NCBI GenBank assembly: GCA_964482225.1
Contig: CAYZWT010000010.1
Coordinates: 1 to 64,000, forward strand
DNA length: 64,000 nucleotides
Source: UBA1429 sp964482225
GTDB taxonomy: Bacteria; Chloroflexota; Anaerolineae; UBA1429
Reading direction: 5' to 3'
Within the stretch, counting starts at the first letter, position 1, and every line of letters begins with the position of its first letter. The translations under genes were made by a program, and so were the position numbers. Of this stretch, positions 26,493 through 34,339 are shown one piece after another. The notes under the pieces were generated by a model. The model ran no database searches, was not told where the DNA came from, and was given only the letters and a program-made list of their open reading frames with translations.

Positions 26493-26636
26493 GCAAAATG
26501 GGTTCGTTTCGCAAAAACGTGTCGCCGAGCGCTCGGTGGCGCCCTTTGGCGTCGACCCGAGAGCGGGTCCCTGGGAGGGGCACACCGGTGGGCGCCCCCG
26601 ACCCCGCCCCGGCAAAATGGGTTCGTTTGGCAAAAA
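26493..26636. repeat. pair of 25-bp dispersed-type direct repeats
   Basis: Copies at 26493-26517 and 26612-26636 share 24 of 25 bases, starting GCAAAATGGGTTCGTTT. The 94 bp between contain two hairpins (CCGAGCGCTCGG and GACCCG/CGGGTC). The whole gap 26414-26644 holds no gene. Read on the minus strand, each copy gives the peptide NEPIL/TNPF seen in spurious ORFs of several phyla (from memory). Confidence 0.75.
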
Positions 26637-26644
26637 GGGTCGCC

Positions 26645-27481
26645 TCACAGGGGTTGGGCCTCCCCTTCGTTGGAGAGGGCAACGTTGACCTTGAGGGGCG
26701 GGGGCACCGCGTCGCCGCCCCGCAGGCGCTGCAGGCGCTCCAACTGGTCCAGGCAACGGGCGATCTGGCGCTCGATGGAGGCGATATAGCGGGCATAGAG
26801 CAGGGCGGTGTCTAGCTCGGGCATGGCGGCCCGGGCGTTGTGCACCTGCTCCTGTGCCTCACGGGCATCGAGCTCCTGCTGGGCCTGGGCCAACTCGTGG
26901 CGCCGCCGGTCGACAAAAGCGCGGGTATAAGCCACCAATTGGGCGGGCTCTTGGGGCCAGGGTCGCTCGGGGGCTCGATGCGGCATGGCCTTGAGAAGAC
27001 GGAGCAGCAGATCGGGCGAACCCATATGGCCCTCCATCGCGGATAGCCACTCCTCTTCCTTTTCGATGGCTTCCTGAGTGGGCGGAGTAGACTTGGTCTC
27101 CCGCAACGAGTGCCAACGGCCTGACCAGCGGGCCCCGGTCCAAGACTCGTGGCAGCGATGGTCATACGCCGTGGCGACCTCCGACCGCAGGGCGCGGCCC
27201 AGCCGCCAATAGCCGACGGCGACCTGCTCCACCAGCATCTCCTCCACGCTTGAGGCCGGCGCCAGGTCCGCACGCAGGCTCCCCAACAAGTTCTCAAACT
27301 CCTCGCGAGATTCGCCGCCCTCCAAGAACGCTGGCAGCACGGCCTGGGCCAGGATGCCATGCTTGAGGGCGTTGTAGCGGCTGACGGCCTTGCCCTCGGA
27401 CGTCCGGGGCCCCGTCGAGCGCTGGGCGTTGCGGCGGTTGGCCTCGATCTGCTTCTCCGACATCTGCTTGGGTCCGGTCAC
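26645..27481 (-). CDS. unnamed family protein, KHG-motif paralogue A
   Basis: 278 aa from GTG 27481 with AAGGAGG 6 nt upstream; the ATG at 27463 is an alternative. N-terminal hallmark EANRRNAQRSTGPRTSEGK followed by RYNALKHGILAQAVLP, then FENLLGSLRADLAP and MLVEQVAVGYWRLGRALRSE. I recognise the pattern from numerous hypothetical proteins in Chloroflexi and Planctomycetes but no function is known. Long helices with Glu/Gln-rich coils toward the C-terminus (RRHELAQAQQELDAREAQEQ). A diverged paralogue lies next door at 27642 and a recombinase beyond it. Confidence 0.8.
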   Translation of the reverse strand: MTGPKQMSEKQIEANRRNAQRSTGPRTSEGKAVSRYNALKHGILAQAVLPAFLEGGESREEFENLLGSLRADLAPASSVEEMLVEQVAVGYWRLGRALRSEVATAYDHRCHESWTGARWSGRWHSLRETKSTPPTQEAIEKEEEWLSAMEGHMGSPDLLLRLLKAMPHRAPERPWPQEPAQLVAYTRAFVDRRRHELAQAQQELDAREAQEQVHNARAAMPELDTALLYARYIASIERQIARCLDQLERLQRLRGGDAVPPPLKVNVALSNEGEAQPL

Positions 27482-27595
27482 GGGCAACCTCCTTGACGGG
27501 TTGGGACAGCGACGCTTGGGACTCGGCCCGGCCGCGGGCGTCGCCGACGGAGCGGGCCCGGGCGACGCCAGGCGGCGGTCTGGTCGTGTACACCA

Positions 27596-27623
27596 TATAT
27601 AGCACAGATGTTCTATCCTGCAA
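27596..27623 (-). promoter_or_regulatory. promoter for KHG paralogue A
   Basis: TTGCAG (27618-27623) and TATATA (27596-27601) on the minus strand with a 16-bp spacer, about 115 bp upstream of the GTG start. The remaining gap is very GC-rich without further signals. Confidence 0.45.
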
Positions 27624-27641
27624 AGCTGGGGCGAGGCCGCG

Positions 27642-28412
27642 TCAGGGTGCGGCGCCCGCGCCCGGCTCCCCCGGCCCGGCGGGCGGCAAGGCGCGCTCTT
27701 GCAGGCGCTCCAGCTGGGCCAGGGCCGCGGCGATCTCGGCCTGCAGGGCCCGGATCTGGGCGCCATAGCGCTCAGCCAGGGCCAGGGGCGGGATCGCTCG
27801 CAGGGCAGCCCCCCGGGCGGCCTCGGCCCGCAGCCCCTCCCGGGCCACCCGCAGACGCTCCACCTCCGCCTGGACCTCCTGGTGATAGGCCTGGGCCCGG
27901 GGCTCTTGGGGCGCTTGGGGGGCGACGCCCGCCGCGTCGGGCGCACCGTCCAACAGGTCCCGCAGGGCCTCGGTCTGCCCCTGGTGGTCGCGCAGCAGGG
28001 CTCCCAGGCGGGCCGAGAGGGCGGTCTGGCGGGCCCAGACGGCCTCCAGGGCCGCCTCTTGCGCGTCGGCCTCGGGCTGCCGCTCGGCGGCCCAGGCGCT
28101 CAGCTCCTCGACGGCGGCAGCGGCCTCGGCCCGCAGGGCCCGGGCCAGGCGCCAGTAGGCCGCGGCGATCTGCTCGACCAGCAGCTCTTGCAGGGGCGTG
28201 GCGGGCTGCAGCTCCTGGCGCAGGCCGGCCCACAGCCCGCGCAGGGCAAAAGGCGACTCAACGGGCCAGACACAGGGCGGCAGCACGGCCTCCAGCAAGA
28301 GCCCGTCGGGCGTGGCGGCGTGGTTGGGATGGGCGCCCCGCCGGCTGCCCCGCCCTCGGGGGCGGCCGGCAACAGGGGCGGCGAGGGCGTCACGGGGCTC
28401 AGTAGGGCACAT
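27642..28412 (-). CDS. unnamed family protein, KHG-family paralogue B (diverged)
   Basis: 256 aa from ATG 28412, which overlaps the recombinase stop by 14 bp. Residues about 70-110, RGLWAGLRQELQPATPLQELLVEQIAAAYWRLARALRAE, align closely with the LLGSLRADLAP / MLVEQVAVGYWRLGRALRSE block of paralogue A; HPNHAATPDGLLLEAVLPP mirrors RYNALKHGILAQAVLPA but the KHG residues are lost. The C-terminal half is Ala/Arg/Gln-rich coiled coil. Very high GC. Coupled to the recombinase gene, which hints at a joint function. Confidence 0.65.
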   Translation of the reverse strand: MCPTEPRDALAAPVAGRPRGRGSRRGAHPNHAATPDGLLLEAVLPPCVWPVESPFALRGLWAGLRQELQPATPLQELLVEQIAAAYWRLARALRAEAAAAVEELSAWAAERQPEADAQEAALEAVWARQTALSARLGALLRDHQGQTEALRDLLDGAPDAAGVAPQAPQEPRAQAYHQEVQAEVERLRVAREGLRAEAARGAALRAIPPLALAERYGAQIRALQAEIAAALAQLERLQERALPPAGPGEPGAGAAP

Positions 28413-29415
28413 CGGCGGCCTCGGCGATCTCGGGCCCCTGGGGGGCATAGGCGCCGGTGCTGGCGGGGCTGGCGTGGCCCAGCAGGCGCTGGACGGCGGC
28501 CAGGTCGGCCCCCTCGGCCAGCAGGCGGTAGGCCACCCCGCGCCGGATGGCCTCCCAGGTCAGGTCGGGCGCCCCGGCCTGGGCGGCCCGCTGCTTGAGG
28601 CGCTCATAGACCGCCTGGGGGCCCAGCCCGTGGGGCGCGAGGGCGCCGCCCCTGCGCACCGCCAGAAAGAGGGGCGCATCGGGGCAGTCCAAGTCGGGCT
28701 CTGCCCGGTCGCGCGGGGCGGGTCGCAGCTGGGCCCGCAGGGCGAGCCAGTCGCCCAGGTAGCGGGCCGCGCCCCCCCGCAGGGCGACCCGGCGGGAGAC
28801 GTCCCCCTGCAGGGTGCGCACGGTGATCAGATAGCCCCCCTGCGTCACCGCCAGGTCCCCCAGGGTCAGGCGGGCCAGCTCACTGCGGCGCAGGCCGGTG
28901 GCCAGGGCCAGGGCCACCAGGGCGGCGTCTCGCAGGCCAGCGGGCTCGGGATCGGCCCGGCAGGCGGCCAGCAGGGCGTCCAGGTCGGCGGCCGCGGCCC
29001 TGGGGGTCGCCACGGCGTCGGCGGCCAGGTCGCGCACCCCGGCGGCCCGGGCGGCCTGCAGGGCCAGGGCCTGGCGCTCGTCGGGGGGCAGGGCGCGGGC
29101 GGCCAGGGCCAACTCGGCCAGGCGGCGGGCCCACCAGCGGGCGGCGGCCAGGCGCATGTTGACGGTGGCCGGCGCCAGGCCCCTCTGCTGGCGCAGGTGC
29201 GCGGCGTGGGCCTCCAGGGTCTCGGGCGTCAGGTCTCGGTCGCCCAGCCAGCCATACAGGTCAGACAGGGACCGCCGGTAGCCCCGCTGGGTGTTGGGGG
29301 CCAGGTCCGAGGCGGCCAGTTGCCGCAGGGCCAGGGCCAACTGGCCCTGCGGGTCGCCCAGGGCGCCGCCCCCTGCAGCGGGCGAGAGATGATAGCTACC
29401 CTCTGGTTCCGACAT
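28399..29415 (-). CDS. tyrosine recombinase/integrase with atypical active site
   Basis: 338 aa from ATG 29415 with AAGGAG 8 nt upstream. N-terminal SAM-like core-binding domain (ALRQLAASDLAPNTQRGYRRSLSDLYGWL). The catalytic domain keeps ATGLRRSELARLTLGDL (first Arg), LLGHASPAST (His) and GAYAPQG (Tyr). The HxxR box reads EAIRR, so the His appears replaced by Glu, and the beta-hairpin Lys is not evident in TLQGDVSRRVAL. XerC/D-like in size. It may be an inactive or altered recombinase. Third gene position of a small operon with a promoter at 29801-29847. Confidence 0.85.
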   Translation of the reverse strand: MSEPEGSYHLSPAAGGGALGDPQGQLALALRQLAASDLAPNTQRGYRRSLSDLYGWLGDRDLTPETLEAHAAHLRQQRGLAPATVNMRLAAARWWARRLAELALAARALPPDERQALALQAARAAGVRDLAADAVATPRAAAADLDALLAACRADPEPAGLRDAALVALALATGLRRSELARLTLGDLAVTQGGYLITVRTLQGDVSRRVALRGGAARYLGDWLALRAQLRPAPRDRAEPDLDCPDAPLFLAVRRGGALAPHGLGPQAVYERLKQRAAQAGAPDLTWEAIRRGVAYRLLAEGADLAAVQRLLGHASPASTGAYAPQGPEIAEAADVPY

Positions 29416-29579
29416 GCGCGTTGCTCCTTGGCCGACTGCGCCTGGGCGTCGACCCACCCCAAGTCGGCGGACAGGCCACCCCGCCGGCGGCGGCCGCACT
29501 TGGACCCACCCCACCCCACGGGACGCCGGCCTGGCGGTTGCACGGTGCGGCGCTGCCGGCGAGGGTGGGACGGCGGTGG

Positions 29580-29768
29580 TCACTTGGAGGCCGCCTGCTC
29601 GTGGAGGCCGGCCACGACCTCGGACAGGTCGGCGGCGGCTTCGAGGCGCAGCAATCTGCCCTCCAGGGCGCGCAGGCCCTCCTCCACGCTGCCCAGGCGC
29701 CGCTCCAGTCCCCGGCGCTCTCGCTTTTCCTGGTCGAGGACCTCAAAGGTGTCCCAGTTGCCGTCCAT
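29580..29768 (-). CDS. 62-aa coiled-coil protein
   Basis: ATG 29768 follows GGGAGGGCGT. Nearly all of residues 12-50 is heptad-like (EKRERRGLERRLGSVEEGLRALEGRLLRLEA, described by spaced Leu). First gene after a consensus promoter, then 164 bp without features, then the recombinase. No family recognised; could be a small regulator or accessory factor of the recombinase. Confidence 0.55.
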   Translation of the reverse strand: MDGNWDTFEVLDQEKRERRGLERRLGSVEEGLRALEGRLLRLEAAADLSEVVAGLHEQAASK

Positions 29769-29800
29769 ACGCCCTCCCCATCTGCCTGTGTACTATGGGC

Positions 29801-29847
29801 ACCTACATTGTCATAGGTAGAATAGCAGATCCCAAGGCGTTTGTCAA
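29801..29847 (-). promoter_or_regulatory. consensus promoter with operator-like dyad
   Basis: On the minus strand TTGACA (29842-29847) and TATTCT (29819-29824) have the ideal 17-bp spacing. Immediately downstream, over the expected start site, ACCTA and TAGGT form an inverted repeat at 29801-29818. This is the best sigma70 match in the window and should drive the coiled-coil/recombinase operon under repression. Confidence 0.7.
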
Positions 29848-29914
29848 GAGTTCGGCGGATGAGTTGAGGCGTAAAGGAAGACTGCTCCGTGGCGCGAGGG
29901 CCGTGGCCCAGGCC

Positions 29915-30890
29915 CTATTTTCTGGAGCGCGCGGCCAGGTAGACAAAGTCCGACTGGATCTCCCCCAGCGCCAGGAGGCGGTCCTCGATCTCGAACAGCA
30001 ACTCGAGCCAGGGGCGGGCGGCAGCGGCGCAAGTTGCCAGCGATGCCATGCAGCAGGAACTGGAGGAGCGAGCCGCCCAGGGGTGTACGCTCCACGATGT
30101 CAAAGCGCTCGGCCAGGAGGGGGACGATCTCATCGGATCGTACCGCCTCTGAGGGGTCACTCGCCAGCATGGCAGCGACGCTCGGGAGTGAGGGTCTCGC
30201 GACCACGGGCTCGCCGCTCCGCCGCGCCTGCAGGGCCGCTCACCGACGGCGCAGCACCGCGCCCAGGCGCCGCTCTCGGAGCACGGCCCGGGTGCGCGAG
30301 AGCGTCCAGCGCAGACCCATGTTGATGGGGTTGCGGGCCAGACGCGCCTCGATCTCGCGGGGCACCAGGGCCTTACAGGCCGCAGGCAGGATAGCATAGC
30401 ATGCTTCGATCAGCTCGCGGCGACGCGCATCGAACTGGAACCTGGACGGGCCGACGTATTCCAGCAGCACAAACAAGCCACCCGCCTTGAGCGCGCGATC
30501 CAGTTGCTCGAGGTGATGCTCCAGGCGCTCGATGTGGTGAATGGCGCCGTGGGACCAGATCAGGTCATACGCGTTTTCAGGTAACTCGGTGTAGTTTAGG
30601 TCTTCTCGGCGATACTGAATGTGGCTCAGGCCCGCATCCTGGGCGCGCTGGCGCGCTATGGCAAGCTGACTCTCAGAGATGTCCAGGCCGTCGCACGCAG
30701 CGAATACCCCTGCCGAGGCCAGGCGGCGCTCCAGCCCTCCCTTGCCGCAGCGCAGGCTCAAGCACCGGGCTACAGGGATTGCCTTGTCGAGGTGAGCGGC
30801 GATTGTGTGGTCAACCCAGTCGTGGTCGGGAGAGCCGCTGACGATGGTGTTCAGACGTCGCCTCACGGCGGGGAGCTCGGTCCAGTACAT
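29915..30890 (-). pseudogene. broken SAM-dependent methyltransferase
   Basis: The frame starting at ATG 30890 encodes the class I core (LSLRCGKGGLERRL in place of the usual LDxGCGxG, LDISESQLAIARQRA, YDLIWSHGAIHHIE) and ends at a TGA at 30240-30242. The same frame continues past that stop with ASDPSEAVRSDEIVPLL and LQFLLHGIAGNL, and near 30020 homology switches to another frame with LLFEIEDRLLALGEIQSDF, ending at 29915. One nonsense codon plus one frameshift therefore split a gene of about 320 codons. The first 216 residues might still be made. It closes the glycan locus next to the recombinase cassette. Confidence 0.65.
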
Positions 30891-30957
30891 ACCGCGCTCG
30901 TCGGACTCATCTTCGGACTGGTCCCAGTGGGAGGCGATCCGTTGGCTGTTGATACCA

Positions 30958-32388
30958 TCAGGGCTGATGGCTGTCTCCTCCCGGCGCTTTCAGTGACAAG
31001 GCATCGCCAGACGGCGACACAGACCCACCCGCTGCTACAGGGGCATTCGACAACCTGCTGCGCTGCTTCGTCCACGGCAAGCGCCGCCACAGGTCGTCCA
31101 CGGCCAGGGCCGCCAGGGGCATGGCGACGGCGTCCACGGGGAGCCGGTAGCGCACCATGGCCCAGGTCAAGGTGTGCATGAGGGTGTAGAACGCCATGAA
31201 TAAAAGCGGGAGGCCCAGGCGGCCCCGCAGGGCGGAGGAACGCAGGGCCAGGTAGGCGCCGTAGAGCCAGAGGGGGAGATAGGCGCCAAAGGCGGCAAAG
31301 CGGCCCAGGGCGTGCAGGGGCGTGGTGTTCTCGCCGGGTAGCAGGGAAAAGTAGGCTCGCACCCGGCTGAGGGAGAGGCGCAGGTAGCGCACCGGCTCGT
31401 CGAGGACGAACTGGATGCCCCGGCGCAAAAGCTCGCGGTCGAGCTGGGCCTCGTTCAGCCCCTGGCCGCGCAGGTCATCAGGCAGGGGCGCGGCGGTAAA
31501 CTCGTCAAAGCGATCCCCGTGCATGGGATGCTGGGCCGAGTACATGGCATAGCCGGTGTTGGAGTTGAGCAGCAGAAAGGTATCGTAGACGATATAGTTG
31601 CGCACGGTAAAGGGCAGGATGCAGGCGGCCAGAATCACGCCGCTGACGACCAACGGTCCGACGGCGCGCCAACGCGGGAACGTGGCGCATCGGAATGCGC
31701 TAACGTTCGAACGTGGCGCATCGGAATCCGCTAACGTTTGCACGTTTCCACGCGCCTGCCAAAGAAGGTAGGCGAACAGGACAGGGACCCAGGGCAGGAT
31801 CGCCTGGCGCAGCAGGGTGGCCAGGCCAAGGCTCAGCCCCAGCTTCCAGGGGACGCGGCGGGGCACGGGCTGGCCCTGGCGCAGGGCGGCCTCCAGGTCC
31901 AGCGCGGCGCACAGCGACCAGAGCAAGCAGATGATATAGAGCGACTCGGTCATGAGCGTGGCGGCGTAGAGGATGAAATAGGCATAGCAGGCGGTCAGTA
32001 GCAGGGCCCAGGCCGCCAGGCGCGGACGTGCGGGGAAGAGGCGCTGGGTGAAGCGATAGGCCGCATAGGGCAGCAGGACGCCCGCCAGAAAAGCTTGGAC
32101 GATGCGCGCGGCCAGGACGTTGGGGCCTGTAACTGTATAGATGGCGACCAAGACGATGGGATAGAGGAAGGACCAGAAGGCAGTGGGTGTGCTGGGCGGC
32201 GTATTGGGATACCAGCCGGTGGCGAAGGAATAGCCGTGGCCCGCGATGAGCCGGATAGCCAAGGCATGATAGGAGCGTTGGTCGGTGAGCATGCTGGGCG
32301 CATCTATCTCGCTGCCCAGGTAGAGCGCCACGACCAGGCGGACGATGACCCCGAGGGTGAGCGCCGCGAACAAGAGCTTGCGAGGCAT
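30958..32388 (-). CDS. GT39/ArnT-like membrane glycosyltransferase
   Basis: 476 aa, about ten membrane helices. The first loop EIDAPSMLTDQRSYHALAIRL with DQ/Y residues and the periplasmic segment resembles PMT_2/ArnT lipid-linked sugar transferases. Residues about 215-240 (NVQTLADSDAPRSNVSAF) are an unusual low-complexity insert encoded by two copies of a 31-nt palindromic repeat, lying in a loop between helices. Overlaps the upstream methyltransferase gene by 1 nt. Probably transfers a sugar from a polyprenyl carrier outside the membrane. Confidence 0.75.
   Translation of the reverse strand: MPRKLLFAALTLGVIVRLVVALYLGSEIDAPSMLTDQRSYHALAIRLIAGHGYSFATGWYPNTPPSTPTAFWSFLYPIVLVAIYTVTGPNVLAARIVQAFLAGVLLPYAAYRFTQRLFPARPRLAAWALLLTACYAYFILYAATLMTESLYIICLLWSLCAALDLEAALRQGQPVPRRVPWKLGLSLGLATLLRQAILPWVPVLFAYLLWQARGNVQTLADSDAPRSNVSAFRCATFPRWRAVGPLVVSGVILAACILPFTVRNYIVYDTFLLLNSNTGYAMYSAQHPMHGDRFDEFTAAPLPDDLRGQGLNEAQLDRELLRRGIQFVLDEPVRYLRLSLSRVRAYFSLLPGENTTPLHALGRFAAFGAYLPLWLYGAYLALRSSALRGRLGLPLLFMAFYTLMHTLTWAMVRYRLPVDAVAMPLAALAVDDLWRRLPWTKQRSRLSNAPVAAGGSVSPSGDALSLKAPGGDSHQP
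31678..31739. repeat. two tandem 31-nt palindromic repeats inside a gene
   Basis: Units 31678-31708 and 31709-31739 differ at two positions. Each is a nested hairpin: outer arms GAACGT and ACGTTC, inner arms GCGCAT and ATGCGC, loop CGGA. A third copy lies in another glycosyltransferase gene at 39698-39728. Confidence 0.85.
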
Positions 32389-33128
32389 CAGCGGGCCACC
32401 GCCAGCAGCGATATGCCAAAAGGCGGCTCGCCAAGGGCCTCTAGGCGACGCAAGACAGGGACGATGGCGTTCATCAGCTTGAGCTGCCCGGCGGGCGGCG
32501 TCGTGCGGCCCAAGAGCCGACCGTTGATAAGCCAGCCGAGCGCACCCAGGGGGTTGATGTAGCTCAACGTCACGACCTCGCAGCCGATGTGCGTCAGCTT
32601 GGCCGCCATATCTGCCTTGCTGTAGCGGCGATAATGACCAATGGCACGATCCATACGATTGTGGATGCGCGCGTGGGCGGGCACCACCGCCACCAAGTGA
32701 CCTCCAGGAGCCAAGACGCGCTTCATGTGGGTCAGCGCCAGGAGGTCATCCTGGACATGCTCCAGGACGTTGATAGACAGGACCGTGTCAAAGCCGCCAC
32801 CCACCGCCTCCACAGTCGCAGGATCGCAGATATCCCCCACGAGGGCCACAAAGTCGGGCCGCGAGCGATAGAGGTCGCGGACATGCTCCACGCTTTCCGG
32901 GTCCAGGTCTATGGCCACGATCTCCTGGACGCTCGCCTCGACCAGGCGGAGGATGTTGCCCCAGCCGCAGCCCACTTCCAGTAGACGTGGTCCCAGGTAA
33001 CGATGGAAACGATCCACGAGCCAGCGATCTTGTTCGTCAATCAGAAGACGCTTTTCACGCACATCGCGCAGGGCTGCGTCCATAGTGTCCTGGTTCGGCG
33101 CTGCCAGATCCTGTCGTACAGAGGGCAT
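32388..33128 (-). CDS. class I SAM-dependent methyltransferase
   Basis: 246 aa. LLEVGCGWGNILRLVE (motif I), IVAIDLDPESVEHV (motif II) and FDTVLSINVLEHVQDDLLAL (motif post-I/III) are complete. The C-terminal half is specific to lipid- or glycan-linked methyltransferases near glycosyltransferase genes. Likely methylates a sugar or cap residue of the exported polysaccharide. Confidence 0.88.
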   Translation of the reverse strand: MPSVRQDLAAPNQDTMDAALRDVREKRLLIDEQDRWLVDRFHRYLGPRLLEVGCGWGNILRLVEASVQEIVAIDLDPESVEHVRDLYRSRPDFVALVGDICDPATVEAVGGGFDTVLSINVLEHVQDDLLALTHMKRVLAPGGHLVAVVPAHARIHNRMDRAIGHYRRYSKADMAAKLTHIGCEVVTLSYINPLGALGWLINGRLLGRTTPPAGQLKLMNAIVPVLRRLEALGEPPFGISLLAVAR

Positions 33129-33136
33129 ATGTTATG

Positions 33137-34279
33137 TCAACTCCAATCCGGTTCACCTTGACTGGCGCGCCCGCCGCCCACCACCGCCTCCACGATCCTC
33201 TCGCTTGCCCTGCCGTCGCCGTAGGGGTTGGCGGCGCGGGCCATGGCGGTGTGGGCGGCGTCGTCGGTCAGGAGGCGCAATGCCTCGGCGACGATGCGCT
33301 GCGTATCCGTTCCCACCAGGCGCGCCACGCCTGCAGCGACCCCCTCCGGGCGCTCGGTGGCATCGCGCAGCACCAGCACCGGCGCGCCAAAAGTGGGCGC
33401 CTCCTCCTGGATACCCCCCGAGTCGGTGAGCACCAGCCGGGCGCGCCCGAGCAGGTTGATCAGCGAAAGATAGTCCAGCGGCGGCAGCAGCGAGACGCCC
33501 GGGATGCCCTGCAAGGCCTCGTAGACGGGGCCTTGCACCTGGGGGTTGGGATGGACAGGGTAGATCAGGCGCCAACGGCCGCGAGCAGCCAGCGCCAGCT
33601 CCCGAATCGCCGCGCAGATGCGAGCGAGCGGCGCCCCAAAGCTCTCACGGCGGTGGGCCGTGACCAGCACCAGGTCAGCGCTATCGGACAGCAGGGGAGC
33701 GAGATCGGCGTCGGGCTGCCAGGGCAGATCGGCGATCCACTGCAGGGCGTCCACGACGGTGTTGCCGGTGACCAGGATGCGTTCGGCGGCAATGCCCTCC
33801 CGCAAGAGCGCATCGCGGGCGCCGACCGTGGGCGCAAAGCAGAGGTCGCTGAGATGATCGGTGAGCACCCGGTTCATCTCTTCCGGGAACGGGTTCCAGC
33901 GGTCGCCGGTGCGCAGGCCTGCCTCGACGTGGCCGATGCGTACGCGGGCATGGTGGGCGGCGATGGCCGTGGCCATAACAGTGGTCGTATCTCCCTGGAC
34001 CAGCACCCAATCGGGGCGCAGGTCGTCCAGGAGCGGCCCGATGCGGGCCAGCAGGCGCGCCGCCATCTGGGTGGGCGTCTGGCTCGGGGTCATCAGGTCC
34101 AAGTCGTGATCGGGCATGATGCCAAAGGGCTCCAGCACCTGGCGCAGCATCTCGCGGTGTTGGCCGGTGGAGCAAACGATGCTCTCGACGGCGTCGGGGC
34201 GCGCGGCCAGGGCCCGGATGACGGGCGCCATCTTGATGGCCTCGGGGCGGGTGCCGATGACGGATAGTATGCGGATCAT
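33137..34279 (-). CDS. wecB: UDP-N-acetylglucosamine 2-epimerase (non-hydrolysing)
   Basis: 380 aa, full length. SVIGTRPEAIKMAPVI, STGQHREML, VQGDTTTVMA, GHVEAGLRTGDRWNPFPEE, TGNTVVDAL and LTDSGGIQEEAPTFG are canonical. Produces UDP-ManNAc from UDP-GlcNAc in the cytoplasm, supplying ManNAc-type residues to the surface polysaccharide. UDP-GlcNAc could come from the operon at 21-26 kb. Confidence 0.96.
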   Translation of the reverse strand: MIRILSVIGTRPEAIKMAPVIRALAARPDAVESIVCSTGQHREMLRQVLEPFGIMPDHDLDLMTPSQTPTQMAARLLARIGPLLDDLRPDWVLVQGDTTTVMATAIAAHHARVRIGHVEAGLRTGDRWNPFPEEMNRVLTDHLSDLCFAPTVGARDALLREGIAAERILVTGNTVVDALQWIADLPWQPDADLAPLLSDSADLVLVTAHRRESFGAPLARICAAIRELALAARGRWRLIYPVHPNPQVQGPVYEALQGIPGVSLLPPLDYLSLINLLGRARLVLTDSGGIQEEAPTFGAPVLVLRDATERPEGVAAGVARLVGTDTQRIVAEALRLLTDDAAHTAMARAANPYGDGRASERIVEAVVGGGRASQGEPDWS

Positions 34280-34339
34280 GGGGCACCTTGGCAGAAGACG
34301 ATGGACAACGGACCGTTGACAGCGCGACGTGACACCCCT

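Noticed and set aside
26645..27946. 433-residue version of KHG paralogue A
   Set aside because: Extension upstream of GTG 27481 has low-complexity Arg/Pro content and crosses the promoter; the ribosome site supports the shorter start.
28198..29820. 540-residue open frame on the plus strand
   Set aside because: Antisense to the recombinase and its neighbours in a very GC-rich area where stop codons are rare; no ribosome site or motif.
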